From NCBI GenBank assembly GCA_000474255.1, contig BATO01000002.1, positions 124,001 through 188,000 on the forward strand: a stretch of DNA of 64,000 bases, written 5' to 3'. Shown one piece after another: positions 41,101-49,952 of the stretch; position 1 is the stretch's first letter, and each line of letters opens with the position of its first letter. The notes under the pieces were generated by a model. The model was not told the DNA's origin. It did not search any database and saw only the letters and a program-made list of their open reading frames with translations. This DNA comes from Aquipseudomonas alcaligenes MRY13-0052 (GTDB taxonomy: Bacteria > Pseudomonadota > Gammaproteobacteria > Pseudomonadales > Pseudomonadaceae). A program made the translations under genes and the position numbers.

Positions 41101-41830
41101 GCTGCTGTCCGAGCATTACAACGCCTGGCGCTGGCTGGGCTGGGCCCTGTTGCCGAGCCTCTACCTGCTGCTGGTCACCCGGGTGTCGCGCCTGCCCTGG
41201 CCGGTGGTCGCCTTCCCGCGCGAATACCGCCTGTGGGCCGCCATGCCCCTGGCGGCGATGATGCTGGCCTGGTTCTGGATCGCCAACGCCTGGAGCGACG
41301 GCAGTGCCGACCCGCTGCCCTACCTGCCGCTGGTCAACCCGCTGGAGCTGGGCCTGCTGTTCGCCCTGCTGGGCGTCTGGCTGTGGCTGCGCGAGAACCT
41401 CGGCGAGTTCGGCTTCGACACCAGCATCCAGCGCCTGGCGCCGCAGCTGGTGGTGGGCGCCTCGCTGTTCGCCCTGGCCACGGCCATCGTCTTCCGCAGC
41501 GCCCACCACTGGGGCGGCGTGCCCTTCGTGTTGGATGCGCAGCTGGATTCGATGCTGGTGCAGGCCGGCCTGTCCATCGTCTGGACCAGCATCGCCCTGG
41601 GCCTGATGATCGGCGGCCACAGGCGCGTGCGCCGCGAGCTGTGGCTGGTGGGCGCCGCGCTGATCGCGGTGGTGGTGGCCAAGCTGTTCTTCGTCGAACT
41701 GGGTAACCGGGGCGGCCTGGAGCGGATCATTTCCTTCATCGGCGTCGGCGTGTTGCTGCTGGTCGTCGGTTACTTCGCGCCGCTTCCGCCCAAGCGGGCG
41801 GCGCCCGAATCGGAGCAGGCCAACGCATGA
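38162..41830 (+). CDS. DUF2339 giant polytopic membrane protein
   Basis: A 1222-residue membrane protein. N-terminal hydrophobic GLAMGAAAGESITGALLGG, a coiled segment (TENAALQKQLREFAARF), a Pro/Glu-rich linker at about 85-190 (PPPPPPPREPS), then more than 20 predicted membrane helices to the C-terminus. DUF2339 proteins are conserved but uncharacterised. The ATG at 38162 lacks a strong Shine-Dalgarno; an in-frame TTG five codons earlier is possible. The stop overlaps the DUF3999 start by four bases (ATGA). The two families commonly occur together, so a joint envelope complex is a fair inference. Confidence 0.88.
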   Translation: MQWIFMLVGLAMGAAAGESITGALLGGLLGLGLGQAIRLHGLSTENAALQKQLREFAARFDVGTQAIHERLLKVERSGVQPTAPAAPPTEAPVPVPEAPVVHAQAAAPEKPEQPVDDSELVWELPAELEPEPLVVSPPPRQPDVSDWTLEPLPEPLAEPLPPRQPEPMVARAPVTPPPPPPPREPSLFERGFEAARNWLFGGNTVLRVGVLLLFLGLAFLLRYATEGMVVPIEVRYAGVAAAAIALLGLGWWLRKRNPNYGLMLQGAGIAVLYLTVFAAMRLHPLLDPKMALILLIVVTLCSAILAVLQDALGLAAAAALGGFAAPILTSTGSGNHVALFSYFALLNAGIFAIAWFKAWRLLNLIGFVGTFGIGLAWGQRSYNPELFASTEPFLVLFFLMYLAIGLLFARRKLREAAAAPDGERDALLRWSARQGDYIDGTVLFGPPLVGFGLQYAVIHHIEFGAAFSALTMGLLYMFIARVLAGRAPGRALLLVETCMALGVVFGTLAIPLGLDARWTSAAWAVEGAGIFWLGLRQRRPLARAFALLLQVGAALAFLGSLRVGVDSLLDGAALGALMLGVALLFSFWQLRGAQEEEASAWERSGLPVLACSGLAFLYLIAPLCLRAEGTAIVWALAGLATLYVGMRLASRTFLFSAFAVQLLGGAVFLLGMDRSGLGSGSALGWSGLVTASLIGLALIGGMLVAARDDMVRNDKRLLHSMSLVLLVGLVFINLAVLFVLPWRTASAVWGGSGLLIVWLSLHLQLRASFVFGLALQVIAGLSFLAVSPLLLGQLSAEGLRPLAHAGFWTPLVLSLAALAGAWRLHHETRREDPRLQGLSLGHLSQLLLVWSAGWWTLTWVAEIARFAAPELQVPLVLLAAAVTVALWMLLALRTQWRTLALLCLLLVPGALVVLMLAWNPHYHPAADFGWLGWGALFAVHLLALRKLHGLLPEGPRSAAHVLGCWLILGVLALELRYLLMLLSEHYNAWRWLGWALLPSLYLLLVTRVSRLPWPVVAFPREYRLWAAMPLAAMMLAWFWIANAWSDGSADPLPYLPLVNPLELGLLFALLGVWLWLRENLGEFGFDTSIQRLAPQLVVGASLFALATAIVFRSAHHWGGVPFVLDAQLDSMLVQAGLSIVWTSIALGLMIGGHRRVRRELWLVGAALIAVVVAKLFFVELGNRGGLERIISFIGVGVLLLVVGYFAPLPPKRAAPESEQANA

Positions 41831-43203
41831 GCCGTTTCCCCCTCTTGCTGAACATCTGCCTGGGCCTGCTGTGCGTGACACAGCCGGTGCAGGCCCAGGA
41901 CAGCCTGGACGACTTCGCCGCCCGGGTACCGCTCAAGGTCGAGGGCAATGGCCCCTGGTACCGCGTCGACCTGCCGATGTCGCTGCATTTCCTCGCCCGT
42001 CATGCCGACCTGCGTGACCTGCGCATCTTCAACGCCGAGGGCGAGCCCCTGGCCTATGCGCTGGCCCGGGGTGAATCCCAGGTCACCCGCAGCGAGCAGG
42101 AGCTGGAACTCAAGTGGTTCCCCCTGCGCGGCCCGGCCGATACCAGCCTGGGTGCGCCTCGGGTGCGGGTGGAACGCAGCACCACCGGCACCGTGGTCGA
42201 GGTGCTGCCGGAAGACCCGGCCGCCAGCGGCGAGCGCCTGCGTGGCTGGTTGCTGGACGCCAGTGGCATGAAAGCGCCCCTGGAGAAACTGGTGATCGAC
42301 TGGAGCGAGGAGGGTGAAGGCTTCCAGCAGTTCACCATCGAGGCCAGCGACGACCTGCAGAGCTGGCAGTCCTGGGGCACCGGGCAGATCGCCCGCCTGA
42401 GCTTCGGCAACGACCATATCTACCAGCGTGAAGTGACCCTGCCCGGGCACAAGGCGCGCTACCTGCGCCTGCTCTGGCTGGACCGCGAAGCGCCGTTGCT
42501 CACCGAAGCACGGGTCACCGGTGCCCGCCAGGAAAGCAGCCCGGCGCCGATGGTCTGGTCCGACCCGCTGCCCGCTGGCAGCCCGGCGGCCGGCGAGTAC
42601 AGCTGGGACCTGCCGTTGCCGTTGCCGGTGGAGAGCCTGAAGTTCTCCCTCGAACAGGCCAATACCCTGGCGCCGGTGCGGCTCCAGGCGCGGAGCAACG
42701 ACACCGCGCAATGGCAGGCGCTGACCTCCGGGCTGCTCTACCGCCTGCCCAAGGACGGCAAGGAGGTGCTGCACGACCGGCTCGAACTGGACGGCTGGAT
42801 GCCGGTGCAGCACCTGAAGATGAGCGTGGACCAGCGCGCCGGCGGCTTCGGCGCCAAGGCCCCGACCCTGCAGGTAGGCATGCGTGCGCTGCAACTGGTG
42901 TTCCTGGCCCGGGGCACGCCGCCCTACACTCTGGCCGTCGGCAAGCCCGGCGCGGCCAGCGCCGAACTGCCGTTGACCACCCTGGTGCCCGGCTACGGCC
43001 CCGGCAGCCTGGCGAAGATGGGCAGCGCCCAGCCCGATGGCGACCTGCGCCTGGCCGAGGCCAAGGCGGTGGTGGTGGCCGAGGAGAAGGGCTCGGCATT
43101 GGCCTGGAAGCGCATCGGCCTGTGGGCCGTCCTGTTGCTGGGCGTGGGGCTTCTGGTGCTGATGGCGCTGAGCCTGCTGAAGGGCCAAAGCAAGGGGGGC
43201 TGA
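41827..43203 (+). CDS. DUF3999 family protein
   Basis: A 458-residue protein with signal peptide (SRFPLLLNICLGLLCVTQPVQAQ), a large periplasmic beta-rich region with a discoidin/galactose-binding-like look (FQQFTIEASDDLQSWQSWGTGQIARL) and one C-terminal membrane helix (RIGLWAVLLLGVGLLVLMALSLL) near residue 430-452. It matches the DUF3999 family, partner of DUF2339. It may bind a sugar or surface polymer, but nothing proves this. Coupled to the upstream gene by ATGA; the cyclase start is 206 bases downstream. Confidence 0.87.
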   Translation: MSRFPLLLNICLGLLCVTQPVQAQDSLDDFAARVPLKVEGNGPWYRVDLPMSLHFLARHADLRDLRIFNAEGEPLAYALARGESQVTRSEQELELKWFPLRGPADTSLGAPRVRVERSTTGTVVEVLPEDPAASGERLRGWLLDASGMKAPLEKLVIDWSEEGEGFQQFTIEASDDLQSWQSWGTGQIARLSFGNDHIYQREVTLPGHKARYLRLLWLDREAPLLTEARVTGARQESSPAPMVWSDPLPAGSPAAGEYSWDLPLPLPVESLKFSLEQANTLAPVRLQARSNDTAQWQALTSGLLYRLPKDGKEVLHDRLELDGWMPVQHLKMSVDQRAGGFGAKAPTLQVGMRALQLVFLARGTPPYTLAVGKPGAASAELPLTTLVPGYGPGSLAKMGSAQPDGDLRLAEAKAVVVAEEKGSALAWKRIGLWAVLLLGVGLLVLMALSLLKGQSKGG

Positions 43204-43408
43204 GGCCGCTCGCTGAGCGAAGTTGTCACGTAGATACTGGCTTTTTGCTGTATCTTGGCGCCGTTGCGCGACAGGGGTCGCGCAACGTTCCTTTGCGTCA
43301 GGTACGACCGGTGCTCGACTTCATTTCGCAGCTGCAAGCTGCCCGCCTCTTGGGCCAGTCCTTCTTCGGGCGGCCGGTCATTCGTCGGCTCGCCGTGGGG
43401 CGCCCGGC

Positions 43409-45055
43409 ATGAGCATGTGCAGCGGCTCCGGCTGGGCGCTGACCACTCCCGTCCTGTTCACCGGGATGCTGAGCGTCGGCATCATGTTCCTGGCCCGCTG
43501 GATCGGCCGCCAGCGCTACTTCCCGGGCCGCGCCAGCTTCGTCGTCCTGCATGTCTGCATTCTCTGGTGGCTGACCACCGCCGGCCTCGAACTGGCCGCC
43601 CAGGGCGCCTCGTGCAAGGTGTTCTGGGCCAGCATGGCCTGGCCGGGGATCGTCGCCGTGCCCACGCTCTGGGCGGTGTTCCTCTGGCAATACGTCAACA
43701 GCATCCGCGAGCCTCTGGCGCCGCAGCGCTACCTGCCCCTGGCGATCGCGCCGCTGGCGGTATGGGGCCTGGCGCTGCTCAACCCCTGGCAGGCCTTCTA
43801 TGGCCCGGCCACGGCGCCGGCTTCCAGCCTGCCGGGTGCGCCGGTGGTGTACGAGCACGGCGTGCTGTTCCACGGCACCGCGGTGTACGTCTATGTGCTG
43901 ATGCTGTTCTGCCTGGCGGTGGTGAGCCGAGCGGTGATCACCAGCCACGGCCTGCATCGTCGCCACTACCTCGCCTTCGCCGTGGTCACCTGCGTGCCCT
44001 GGGCGGCCAACATCAGCTACGTGGTGTTCGGCTGGACCCTGTTCGGCTTCGACCCGACGCCCTTCAGCTTCGCCTTCACCCTGCTGGCGTTTTCCTGGCT
44101 GATCCTCGGTGTGCGCCTGTTCGACCTGTTGCCGGTGGCGCGCCACCTGTTGTTGGAGGAGCTGCCCGATCCGGTGCTGGTGATCGATGCCAAGGGCCGC
44201 GTGATCGAGGCCAACCCCGCCGCGCTGCGCCTGGCGGGCTTGCGTAACGGCTGGCAGGGCAGGGCGCTGCTGGGCTGGCCGGTGATCGGCGTCGAACTGC
44301 ATGGCCTGCTGCAGGCGCAGGCCGGTGGCGAGCCGATGCTGACCCTGGGCGAGCCGCCGCGTTACTTCGAGGTGCGCGCCCGGGCCATCGAGCGGGTCAC
44401 CCGCACCGGCAGCCATGTGCTGGGGCGGATGGCCTACCTGCGCGAGGTGACCGAGCGCCACCGCAGCGAGCTGCAACTGGCTGAGGCCCTGGCCCTGAGC
44501 GAGCAACGCCTGCTCACCATCTCCAGCCTGCACGAGCAGCTGCAGGAGCAGGCCCTCTGCGACCCGCTCACCGGGCTCTACAACCGCCGCTACCTCAACG
44601 AATTCTTCGCCCGCGAGCAGGCCCGTAGCCTCCGCGAGGAAACCCCCATCGCCCTGGCGCTGATCGACCTGGATCACTTCAAGCAGCTCAACGACCGCCA
44701 CGGCCACCTGGTGGGCGACGACGTGCTCAAGGGCGTCGCCGGCTTCCTGGAATGCAGCCTGCGCAGCACCGACGCGGTGTTCCGCATCGGCGGCGAGGAG
44801 TTCCTGCTGATCCTGCCCGGGGCCGACAGCGAAGAGGCGCGCCTGCGCCTGGAAGCCATCCGTCGCGAACTGGCCGATACCGGCCTGGCCACCCGTGGCG
44901 GCAAGCTGCACGTGACCCTATCCGCCGGCCTGGCCATCTGGCCCAGCCAGGGGCAGAGCCTCGACGAGCTGCTGCAGTTGGCCGATGCCGCGCTGTACGA
45001 CGCCAAGCGCAACGGCCGCAACCAGGTCTGCGCGCTGGCCCGGGTGAGCCTCTGA
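43409..45055 (+). CDS. Diguanylate cyclase with 7TM-type sensor, PAS and GGDEF domains
   Basis: A 548-residue membrane-bound cyclase. The N-terminal 230 residues form about seven helices of the histidine-kinase 7TM sensor type (DPTPFSFAFTLLAFSWLILGVRLFDLLPVAR closes this domain), followed by a PAS domain (LPDPVLVIDAKGRVIEANPAALRLAGL), a short coiled coil and a GGDEF domain with active GGEEF at 461-465. An RxxD inhibitory site (RSTD) precedes it by five residues. It makes cyclic di-GMP in response to an unknown membrane or cytoplasmic cue. The ATG at 43409 is used; a second ATG two codons on is possible. It may be co-transcribed with DUF2339/DUF3999. Confidence 0.9.
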   Translation: MSMCSGSGWALTTPVLFTGMLSVGIMFLARWIGRQRYFPGRASFVVLHVCILWWLTTAGLELAAQGASCKVFWASMAWPGIVAVPTLWAVFLWQYVNSIREPLAPQRYLPLAIAPLAVWGLALLNPWQAFYGPATAPASSLPGAPVVYEHGVLFHGTAVYVYVLMLFCLAVVSRAVITSHGLHRRHYLAFAVVTCVPWAANISYVVFGWTLFGFDPTPFSFAFTLLAFSWLILGVRLFDLLPVARHLLLEELPDPVLVIDAKGRVIEANPAALRLAGLRNGWQGRALLGWPVIGVELHGLLQAQAGGEPMLTLGEPPRYFEVRARAIERVTRTGSHVLGRMAYLREVTERHRSELQLAEALALSEQRLLTISSLHEQLQEQALCDPLTGLYNRRYLNEFFAREQARSLREETPIALALIDLDHFKQLNDRHGHLVGDDVLKGVAGFLECSLRSTDAVFRIGGEEFLLILPGADSEEARLRLEAIRRELADTGLATRGGKLHVTLSAGLAIWPSQGQSLDELLQLADAALYDAKRNGRNQVCALARVSL

Positions 45056-45228
45056 GCCGTCGCTGAACCAGTTGGCGTTTGCTGCGTCAGATGATTCTGC
45101 GTGCCGCCCAGAAGGCCTCCGGCGCCTCTGCTCCGGGCATTGCAGAAGGCTGCCGAGCGGCTTGCAGCATTGCGGCGCGAGTCGCGCTAAACTGCGCGCG
45201 TTTTTACTTCCCCTCCGGAGCCTCTTCC

Positions 45229-46239
45229 ATGTCCCGCGTAACCCTGAGTCGCTATCTGATCGAGCAGACCCGTAGCCACAACACCCCTGCCGATCTGCGC
45301 TTCCTCATCGAGATCGTGGCGCGTGCGTGCAAGGAAATCAGCCATGCCGTTTCCAAGGGCGCCCTCGGCGGCGTGCTCGGCAGCATGGGCACCGAGAACG
45401 TACAGGGCGAGGTACAGAAGAAGCTCGACGTGCTCTCCAACGAAATCCTCCTGGAAGCCAACGAGTGGGGCGGCCACCTGGCCGGCATGGCCTCCGAAGA
45501 GATGGACAACGCCTACCAGATCCCCGGCAAGTACCCCAAGGGCGCGTACCTGCTGGTATTCGACCCGCTGGACGGCTCTTCCAACATCGACGTCAACGTC
45601 TCGGTCGGCACCATCTTCTCGGTGCTGCGCTGCCCGGACGAGTACCTCTCCCAGAACGACAGCCTCAACGAGCAGGCCTTCCTGCAGCCGGGCACCAAGC
45701 AGGTGGCCGCCGGCTACGCCATCTACGGCCCGCAGACCATGCTGCTGCTGACCCTGGGCGACGGCGTCAAGGGCTTCACCCTGGACCGCGAGCTGGGCAG
45801 CTTCGTACTGACCCACGATGACATCCGCGTGCCCACCGCCACCGCCGAGTTCGCCATCAACATGTCCAACCAGCGCCACTGGGAAGCCCCGGTCAAGCGC
45901 TACGTGGACGAGCTGCTGGCCGGCAAGGAAGGCCCGCTGGGCAAGAACTACAACATGCGCTGGATCGCCTCTATGGTGGCCGACGTGCACCGCATCCTCA
46001 CCCGTGGCGGCCTGTTCATGTACCCCTGGGACGCCCGTGAGCCGGAGAAGCCCGGTAAGCTGCGCCTGATGTACGAAGCCAACCCGATGTCCTTCATCAT
46101 CGAGCAGGCCGGCGGCGCCTCCACCGATGGCCGTCAGCGCATCCTCGACATCCAGCCCACCTCCCTGCACCAGCGCGTGCCGGTGTTCCTGGGTTCCAAG
46201 GAAGAAGTCGAGCGCGTTACCGGCTACCACCAGGAATAA
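45229..46239 (+). CDS. fbp: Fructose-1,6-bisphosphatase class I
   Basis: A 336-residue gluconeogenic enzyme that hydrolyses fructose 1,6-bisphosphate to fructose 6-phosphate. Metal-binding signature [26 protein letters not shown], substrate-binding NYNMRW(I)[11 protein letters not shown] and the C-terminal [11 protein letters not shown]-like segment ([21 protein letters not shown]) are all present, with usual length. GGAG lies nine bases before the ATG at 45229. Followed after three bases by the DUF924 gene. Confidence 0.97.
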   Translation: MSRVTLSRYLIEQTRSHNTPADLRFLIEIVARACKEISHAVSKGALGGVLGSMGTENVQGEVQKKLDVLSNEILLEANEWGGHLAGMASEEMDNAYQIPGKYPKGAYLLVFDPLDGSSNIDVNVSVGTIFSVLRCPDEYLSQNDSLNEQAFLQPGTKQVAAGYAIYGPQTMLLLTLGDGVKGFTLDRELGSFVLTHDDIRVPTATAEFAINMSNQRHWEAPVKRYVDELLAGKEGPLGKNYNMRWIASMVADVHRILTRGGLFMYPWDAREPEKPGKLRLMYEANPMSFIIEQAGGASTDGRQRILDIQPTSLHQRVPVFLGSKEEVERVTGYHQE

Positions 46240-46242
46240 GCC

Positions 46243-46842
46243 ATGCAGCCCTGGCAGCCGTTGCTCGACTGGTGGTTCGGCGATTTCGCCGACGCTGCCG
46301 AGACGGCTGCCGCGCGCCAGGGCCTGTGGTTCGGCAAGCGCGACAGCCAGGACCAACACGCCCGCCAGTGCTTCGGCACCCAGGTGGAGCAGGCGCTGGA
46401 CGGCGGCCTGGCCGACTGGGCGGAACAGCCCGAGGGCTGGCTGGCGCTGATCCTGCTGCTGGACCAGCTGCCGCGCATGCTCTTCCGTGACCAGCCCCGC
46501 GCCTATGCCGGCGACAGCCGTGCCCTGGCACTGGTGCGCGACGGCATCGCCCGGGGCCTGGATGCGCAGCTCACGCCGATCCGCCGGGTGTTCGTCGAGA
46601 TCGTCTTCGAGCACGCCGAGGACTTGGCCACCCAGGAGCTGGCCGTGCTGCGCTACACCGCCCTGCGCGATGCCGTTTCCCCTGCCGAGCGCGAGCTGTT
46701 CGACGACTTCCTCGACTACGCCGTGCGCCACCACGCGGTGATCGCCCGCTTCGGCCGCTTCCCCCATCGCAACGCCATCCTCGGCCGTGCCTCCAGCGTC
46801 GAGGAAGCCGCTTTCCTCAAGGAACCCGGCTCGCGCTTCTGA
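46243..46842 (+). CDS. DUF924 family protein
   Basis: A 199-residue all-helical cytoplasmic protein with DUF924 signatures: WWFG near the start, LWFGKRDSQDQHARQCFG, GWLALILLLDQLPRMLFRD and the C-terminal FGRFPHRNAILGR. The fold is tetratricopeptide-like and the function is unknown. The start is three bases after the fbp stop, so it is likely co-transcribed. Confidence 0.88.
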   Translation: MQPWQPLLDWWFGDFADAAETAAARQGLWFGKRDSQDQHARQCFGTQVEQALDGGLADWAEQPEGWLALILLLDQLPRMLFRDQPRAYAGDSRALALVRDGIARGLDAQLTPIRRVFVEIVFEHAEDLATQELAVLRYTALRDAVSPAERELFDDFLDYAVRHHAVIARFGRFPHRNAILGRASSVEEAAFLKEPGSRF

Positions 46843-46911
46843 CTCCAATGGGCATTCCCCGTGGCGCTGTGCCAAGCTTGCCGCGGTATTCCCCACACCA
46901 CGGAGTCATTC

Positions 46912-47166
46912 ATGCAACTGCGCATCCTCGCCCTGCTGTCCGTCTGCGTCGCGCTCGTCGCCTGCAACAAGATCAACCAGGAGAACTATTCGAAGATCAA
47001 GGCCGGCATGGCCAAGGCCGAGGTCGAGCAGATCATCGGCGAACCCACCGAGTGCTCCGGCGCCGTGGGCCTGACCAGCTGCACCTGGGGCGACCAGAAG
47101 GCCTTCATCAGCATCCAGTTCGCCGGCGACAAGGTGATGATGTACCAAGGGCAGGGCCTGAAATGA
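46912..47166 (+). CDS. Small SmpA/BamE-like lipoprotein
   Basis: An 84-residue lipoprotein: signal MQLRILALLSVCVALVAC with lipobox LVAC, then NKINQENYSKIKAGMAKAEVEQIIGEPTEC, the Tyr-x-Lys-Ile-x-x-Gly-Met helix-turn typical of SmpA/OmlA-type folds. Two Cys (in TECSG and TSCTWG) may form a disulfide. Role unknown. The stop overlaps the lipocalin start (ATGA), so the two lipoproteins are coupled. Confidence 0.85.
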   Translation: MQLRILALLSVCVALVACNKINQENYSKIKAGMAKAEVEQIIGEPTECSGAVGLTSCTWGDQKAFISIQFAGDKVMMYQGQGLK

Positions 47167-47720
47167 TCCGTCTTGCGCTGCTGCTTGGCGCGCTGCTGCT
47201 GGCCGGTTGCGCCGGCTCCAGCGAGCCCGCTGCGCCACCGCGCACGGTGGGCTCGGTGGATCTGCAACGCTACCAGGGCACCTGGTACGAACTGGCGCGG
47301 TTGCCGATGTTCTTCCAGCGCCATTGCGCACAATCCGAAGCCCACTACAGCCTGCAGCCGGATGGCGCGGTCGGCGTGCTCAACCGTTGCCGTACCGCCG
47401 AAGGCGAATGGCAGGAAGCCCAGGGCCAGGCCGTGCCCCAGGTCGCCGGGCAGACCGACAAGCTCTGGGTGCGCTTCGATAACTGGTTCAGCCGCCTGGC
47501 GCCGGACCTCACCAAGGGCCAGTACTGGGTGCTTTACCTGGACGACGGTTACCAGACCGCGCTGGTGGGCCACCCGGACCGCACCTACCTTTGGTTGCTG
47601 TCACGCACTCCCGAGGTGCCGGAGCACACTCGCGCGCACCTGCTGAAGCTGGCCCGCGACCAGGGTTACGACACCGATGGCCTGATCTGGCGTACGCCGG
47701 ACGACAAGATGCCGCGCTGA
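47163..47720 (+). CDS. blc: Outer-membrane lipocalin Blc
   Basis: A 185-residue lipoprotein with signal MIRLALLLGALLLAGC and the lipocalin fold marked by GTWYELARLPMFFQRHC (GxW motif) and, near the end, YLWLLSRTP. Bacterial lipocalins sit in the outer membrane and bind fatty acids or lysophospholipids. Translation is coupled to the preceding lipoprotein. Convergent with hutF, whose stop is five bases away. Confidence 0.93.
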   Translation: MIRLALLLGALLLAGCAGSSEPAAPPRTVGSVDLQRYQGTWYELARLPMFFQRHCAQSEAHYSLQPDGAVGVLNRCRTAEGEWQEAQGQAVPQVAGQTDKLWVRFDNWFSRLAPDLTKGQYWVLYLDDGYQTALVGHPDRTYLWLLSRTPEVPEHTRAHLLKLARDQGYDTDGLIWRTPDDKMPR

Positions 47721-47724
47721 TCCC

Positions 47725-49083
47725 CTAGCCCAACAGGGATCGCAACACGCCGGCGAACTCCCGTGCCGTCGCCTCTTCCTCGGGGTGACGGCCGTCCTGC
47801 ACCACCCAGCGTCCCGCCACCATCACATCACGCACCTGGCGATCACCGCCGGCGAACAGCCAGCGGTTTAGCAGCGCATCGTCCTGGGCGGTGGCGAGGT
47901 AGGGGTCGTTGCCGTCCAGCACCAGCCAGTCCGCACGCTGGCCTGCTGCCAGGGCGCCGGTGGGCTGGCCCAGGGCTTGGGCGCCACCGCTCAGCGCTGC
48001 CTGGTAGAGGGCGTCGCCCACGCGGGGCTGATTCGCCTGGTGCAGGCGGTTGCGGCGCTGGTCGCGCAGGCGCTGGCCGTATTCCAGCCAGCGCAGTTCT
48101 TCCACCGGGCTGACCGACACATGGCTGTCGGAGCCGATGCCGAAGCGTCCGCCCTGGGCCAGGTAGTCCACCGCCGGGAAGATGCCGTCGCCCAGGTTGG
48201 CTTCGGTGGTCAGGCACAGGCCCGCCACCGCGCCGCTGCGGGCCATCGCTTCGACCTCGTCGGGTTCCGCGTGGGTGGCGTGGACCAGGCACCAGCGCGG
48301 GTCTACATCGACGTTGTCGTAGAGCCATTGCAGGGGGCGGCGGCCGCTCCAGGCGAGGCAGTCGTCCACTTCCTTGCGCTGCTCGGCGATGTGGATGTGG
48401 ATGGGTGCGTCGCCCGGGTCCGCCGCCAGCACGGCGCCGATCTGCTCCGGTGTCACCGCCCGCAGCGAGTGGAAGCAGGTGCCCAGCACCTGCCCGGCGG
48501 GCAGTGCTGCGCGCAGGCGCTGCTGCAGGGCGAGGTAGCCATCGGTGGAGTTGATGAAGCGGCGCTGGCCCTCGTTGGGCGCCTGGCCGCCGAAGCCGGC
48601 GTGGCTGTAGAGCACCGGCAGCAGGGTCAGGCCGATGCCGGTGCGGCTGGCGGCCTGGCTGATGCGCAGGGCGAGCTCCGCCGGGTCGGCATAGGGGCGC
48701 CCGTCGCGGTCGTGGTGCAGGTAATGGAATTCGGCGACGCCGGTGAAGCCGGCCTTGAGCATCTCGATGTAGAGCTGGCGGGCGATCACCTCCACCTGCT
48801 CCGGCTCCATGCGGCCGACCAGGCGGTACATCAGGTCGCGCCAGGTCCAGAAGCTGTCGTTGGGGTCGCCCGCCACCTCGGCCAGGCCGGCCATGGCGCG
48901 CTGGAAGGCGTGGGAGTGCAGGTTGGGCATGCCCGGCACCACCGGGCCGTTCAGACGTTCGGCGCCATCGGCCGTGGCGCCTGCTTCCACGCGGCTCAGG
49001 CGGCCATCCGCGGCCACCTCGAAACGGACGTCCCTGGCCCAGCCCTGGGGCAACAGGGCTCGTTCGGTGAAGAAGGCTGGCAT
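47725..49083 (-). CDS. hutF: Formimidoylglutamate deiminase
   Basis: A 452-residue amidohydrolase that converts N-formimino-L-glutamate to N-formyl-L-glutamate and ammonia, the fourth step of the five-step histidine pathway. Metal-binding motif NLHSHAFQRAM near residue 58, then HIHIAEQ, ATH and GIGSDSHVS for further ligands. Its presence together with hutG shows the formylglutamate route rather than HutE-like direct hydrolysis. Divergent from hutC, with a HutC-type operator between them, so it is probably under the same repressor. The ATG at 49083 gives the family N-terminus. Confidence 0.96.
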   Translation of the reverse strand: MPAFFTERALLPQGWARDVRFEVAADGRLSRVEAGATADGAERLNGPVVPGMPNLHSHAFQRAMAGLAEVAGDPNDSFWTWRDLMYRLVGRMEPEQVEVIARQLYIEMLKAGFTGVAEFHYLHHDRDGRPYADPAELALRISQAASRTGIGLTLLPVLYSHAGFGGQAPNEGQRRFINSTDGYLALQQRLRAALPAGQVLGTCFHSLRAVTPEQIGAVLAADPGDAPIHIHIAEQRKEVDDCLAWSGRRPLQWLYDNVDVDPRWCLVHATHAEPDEVEAMARSGAVAGLCLTTEANLGDGIFPAVDYLAQGGRFGIGSDSHVSVSPVEELRWLEYGQRLRDQRRNRLHQANQPRVGDALYQAALSGGAQALGQPTGALAAGQRADWLVLDGNDPYLATAQDDALLNRWLFAGGDRQVRDVMVAGRWVVQDGRHPEEEATAREFAGVLRSLLG

Positions 49084-49110
49084 GATTGGCGACCTGCGAG
49101 GTTTGTTATT

Positions 49111-49126
49111 TGTATATACATATACA
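49111..49126. promoter_or_regulatory. HutC-type operator between hutF and hutC
   Basis: TGTATATACATATACA contains the perfect palindrome TGTATATACA and a second arm TATACA, followed by GTATAT at 49130. This resembles the TGTATA/TACA half-sites of HutC-type GntR regulators and the element before hutU. Its place suggests autoregulation of hutC and control of hutF. Confidence 0.6.
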
Positions 49127-49199
49127 GACGTATATCGAGACCGTAAACTCGCCCTGTTCCCCGGCCGACCAGCCGAGCGTGCCGCCAAGGAGTGTTCCC

Positions 49200-49952
49200 G
49201 TGCCCAATCCGCCTGTCGATATCCCGTCCTTCGCCGTCCAGCCCGGCGAGGCGCCTGCGCCGCTCTACGCACGGGTCAAGCAGATGATCTGCCGGCAGAT
49301 CGACGACGGCACCTGGCCGCCGCACCATCGCGTGCCCTCCGAGAGCGAGCTGGTCAACGAGTTGGGCGTCAGCCGCATGACCGTCAACCGCGCCCTGCGC
49401 GAGCTGACTGCCGACGGCTACCTGGTGCGCATGCAGGGCGTCGGCACCTTCGTCGCCGAGCCCAAGGGCCAGGCGGCACTGTTCGAGGTGCACAACATCG
49501 CCGAGGAAATCACTGCGCGGGGCCATGCGCACCGCTGCGAAGTGATCGCCCTGGGCGAGGAACTGGCCGGCTCCGAGCGTGCCCTGGCACTGGACGTGCG
49601 CGAGGGGCAGCGGGTGTTCCATTCGCTCATCGTGCATTACGAGAACGACGTGCCGGTGCAGATCGAGGACCGCTACGTCAACGCCTCGGTGGCGCCGGAC
49701 TACCTCAAGCAGGACTTCACCCAGCAGACGCCCCACGCCTACCTGTCCCAGGTGGCGCCGCTCACCGAGGGCGAGCACGTGGTCGAGGCGATCCTCGCCG
49801 ACGCCGACGAGTGCCGCCTGCTGCTGATCGAGCGCAGCGAACCCTGCCTGCTGATCCGCCGCCGCACCTGGTCGGGCCGCAATACCGTCACCAGCGCGCG
49901 CCTGCTCTACCCGGGCTCGCGCTACCGCCTCGAAGGGCGGTTCGGCTCATGA
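49200..49952 (+). CDS. hutC: Histidine utilisation repressor HutC (GntR family)
   Basis: A 250-residue repressor with an N-terminal winged helix (PLYARVKQMICRQIDDGTW, SESELVNELGVSRMTVNRALREL) and a C-terminal UTRA ligand domain (VFHSLIVHYENDVPVQIEDRYVN) that senses urocanate. The start is taken as GTG at 49200 because AAGGAG lies seven bases before it; an ATG at 49086 would put the operator inside the gene. The stop overlaps the hutD start (ATGA). Likely operators are at 49111 and 50884. Confidence 0.94.
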   Translation: MPNPPVDIPSFAVQPGEAPAPLYARVKQMICRQIDDGTWPPHHRVPSESELVNELGVSRMTVNRALRELTADGYLVRMQGVGTFVAEPKGQAALFEVHNIAEEITARGHAHRCEVIALGEELAGSERALALDVREGQRVFHSLIVHYENDVPVQIEDRYVNASVAPDYLKQDFTQQTPHAYLSQVAPLTEGEHVVEAILADADECRLLLIERSEPCLLIRRRTWSGRNTVTSARLLYPGSRYRLEGRFGS

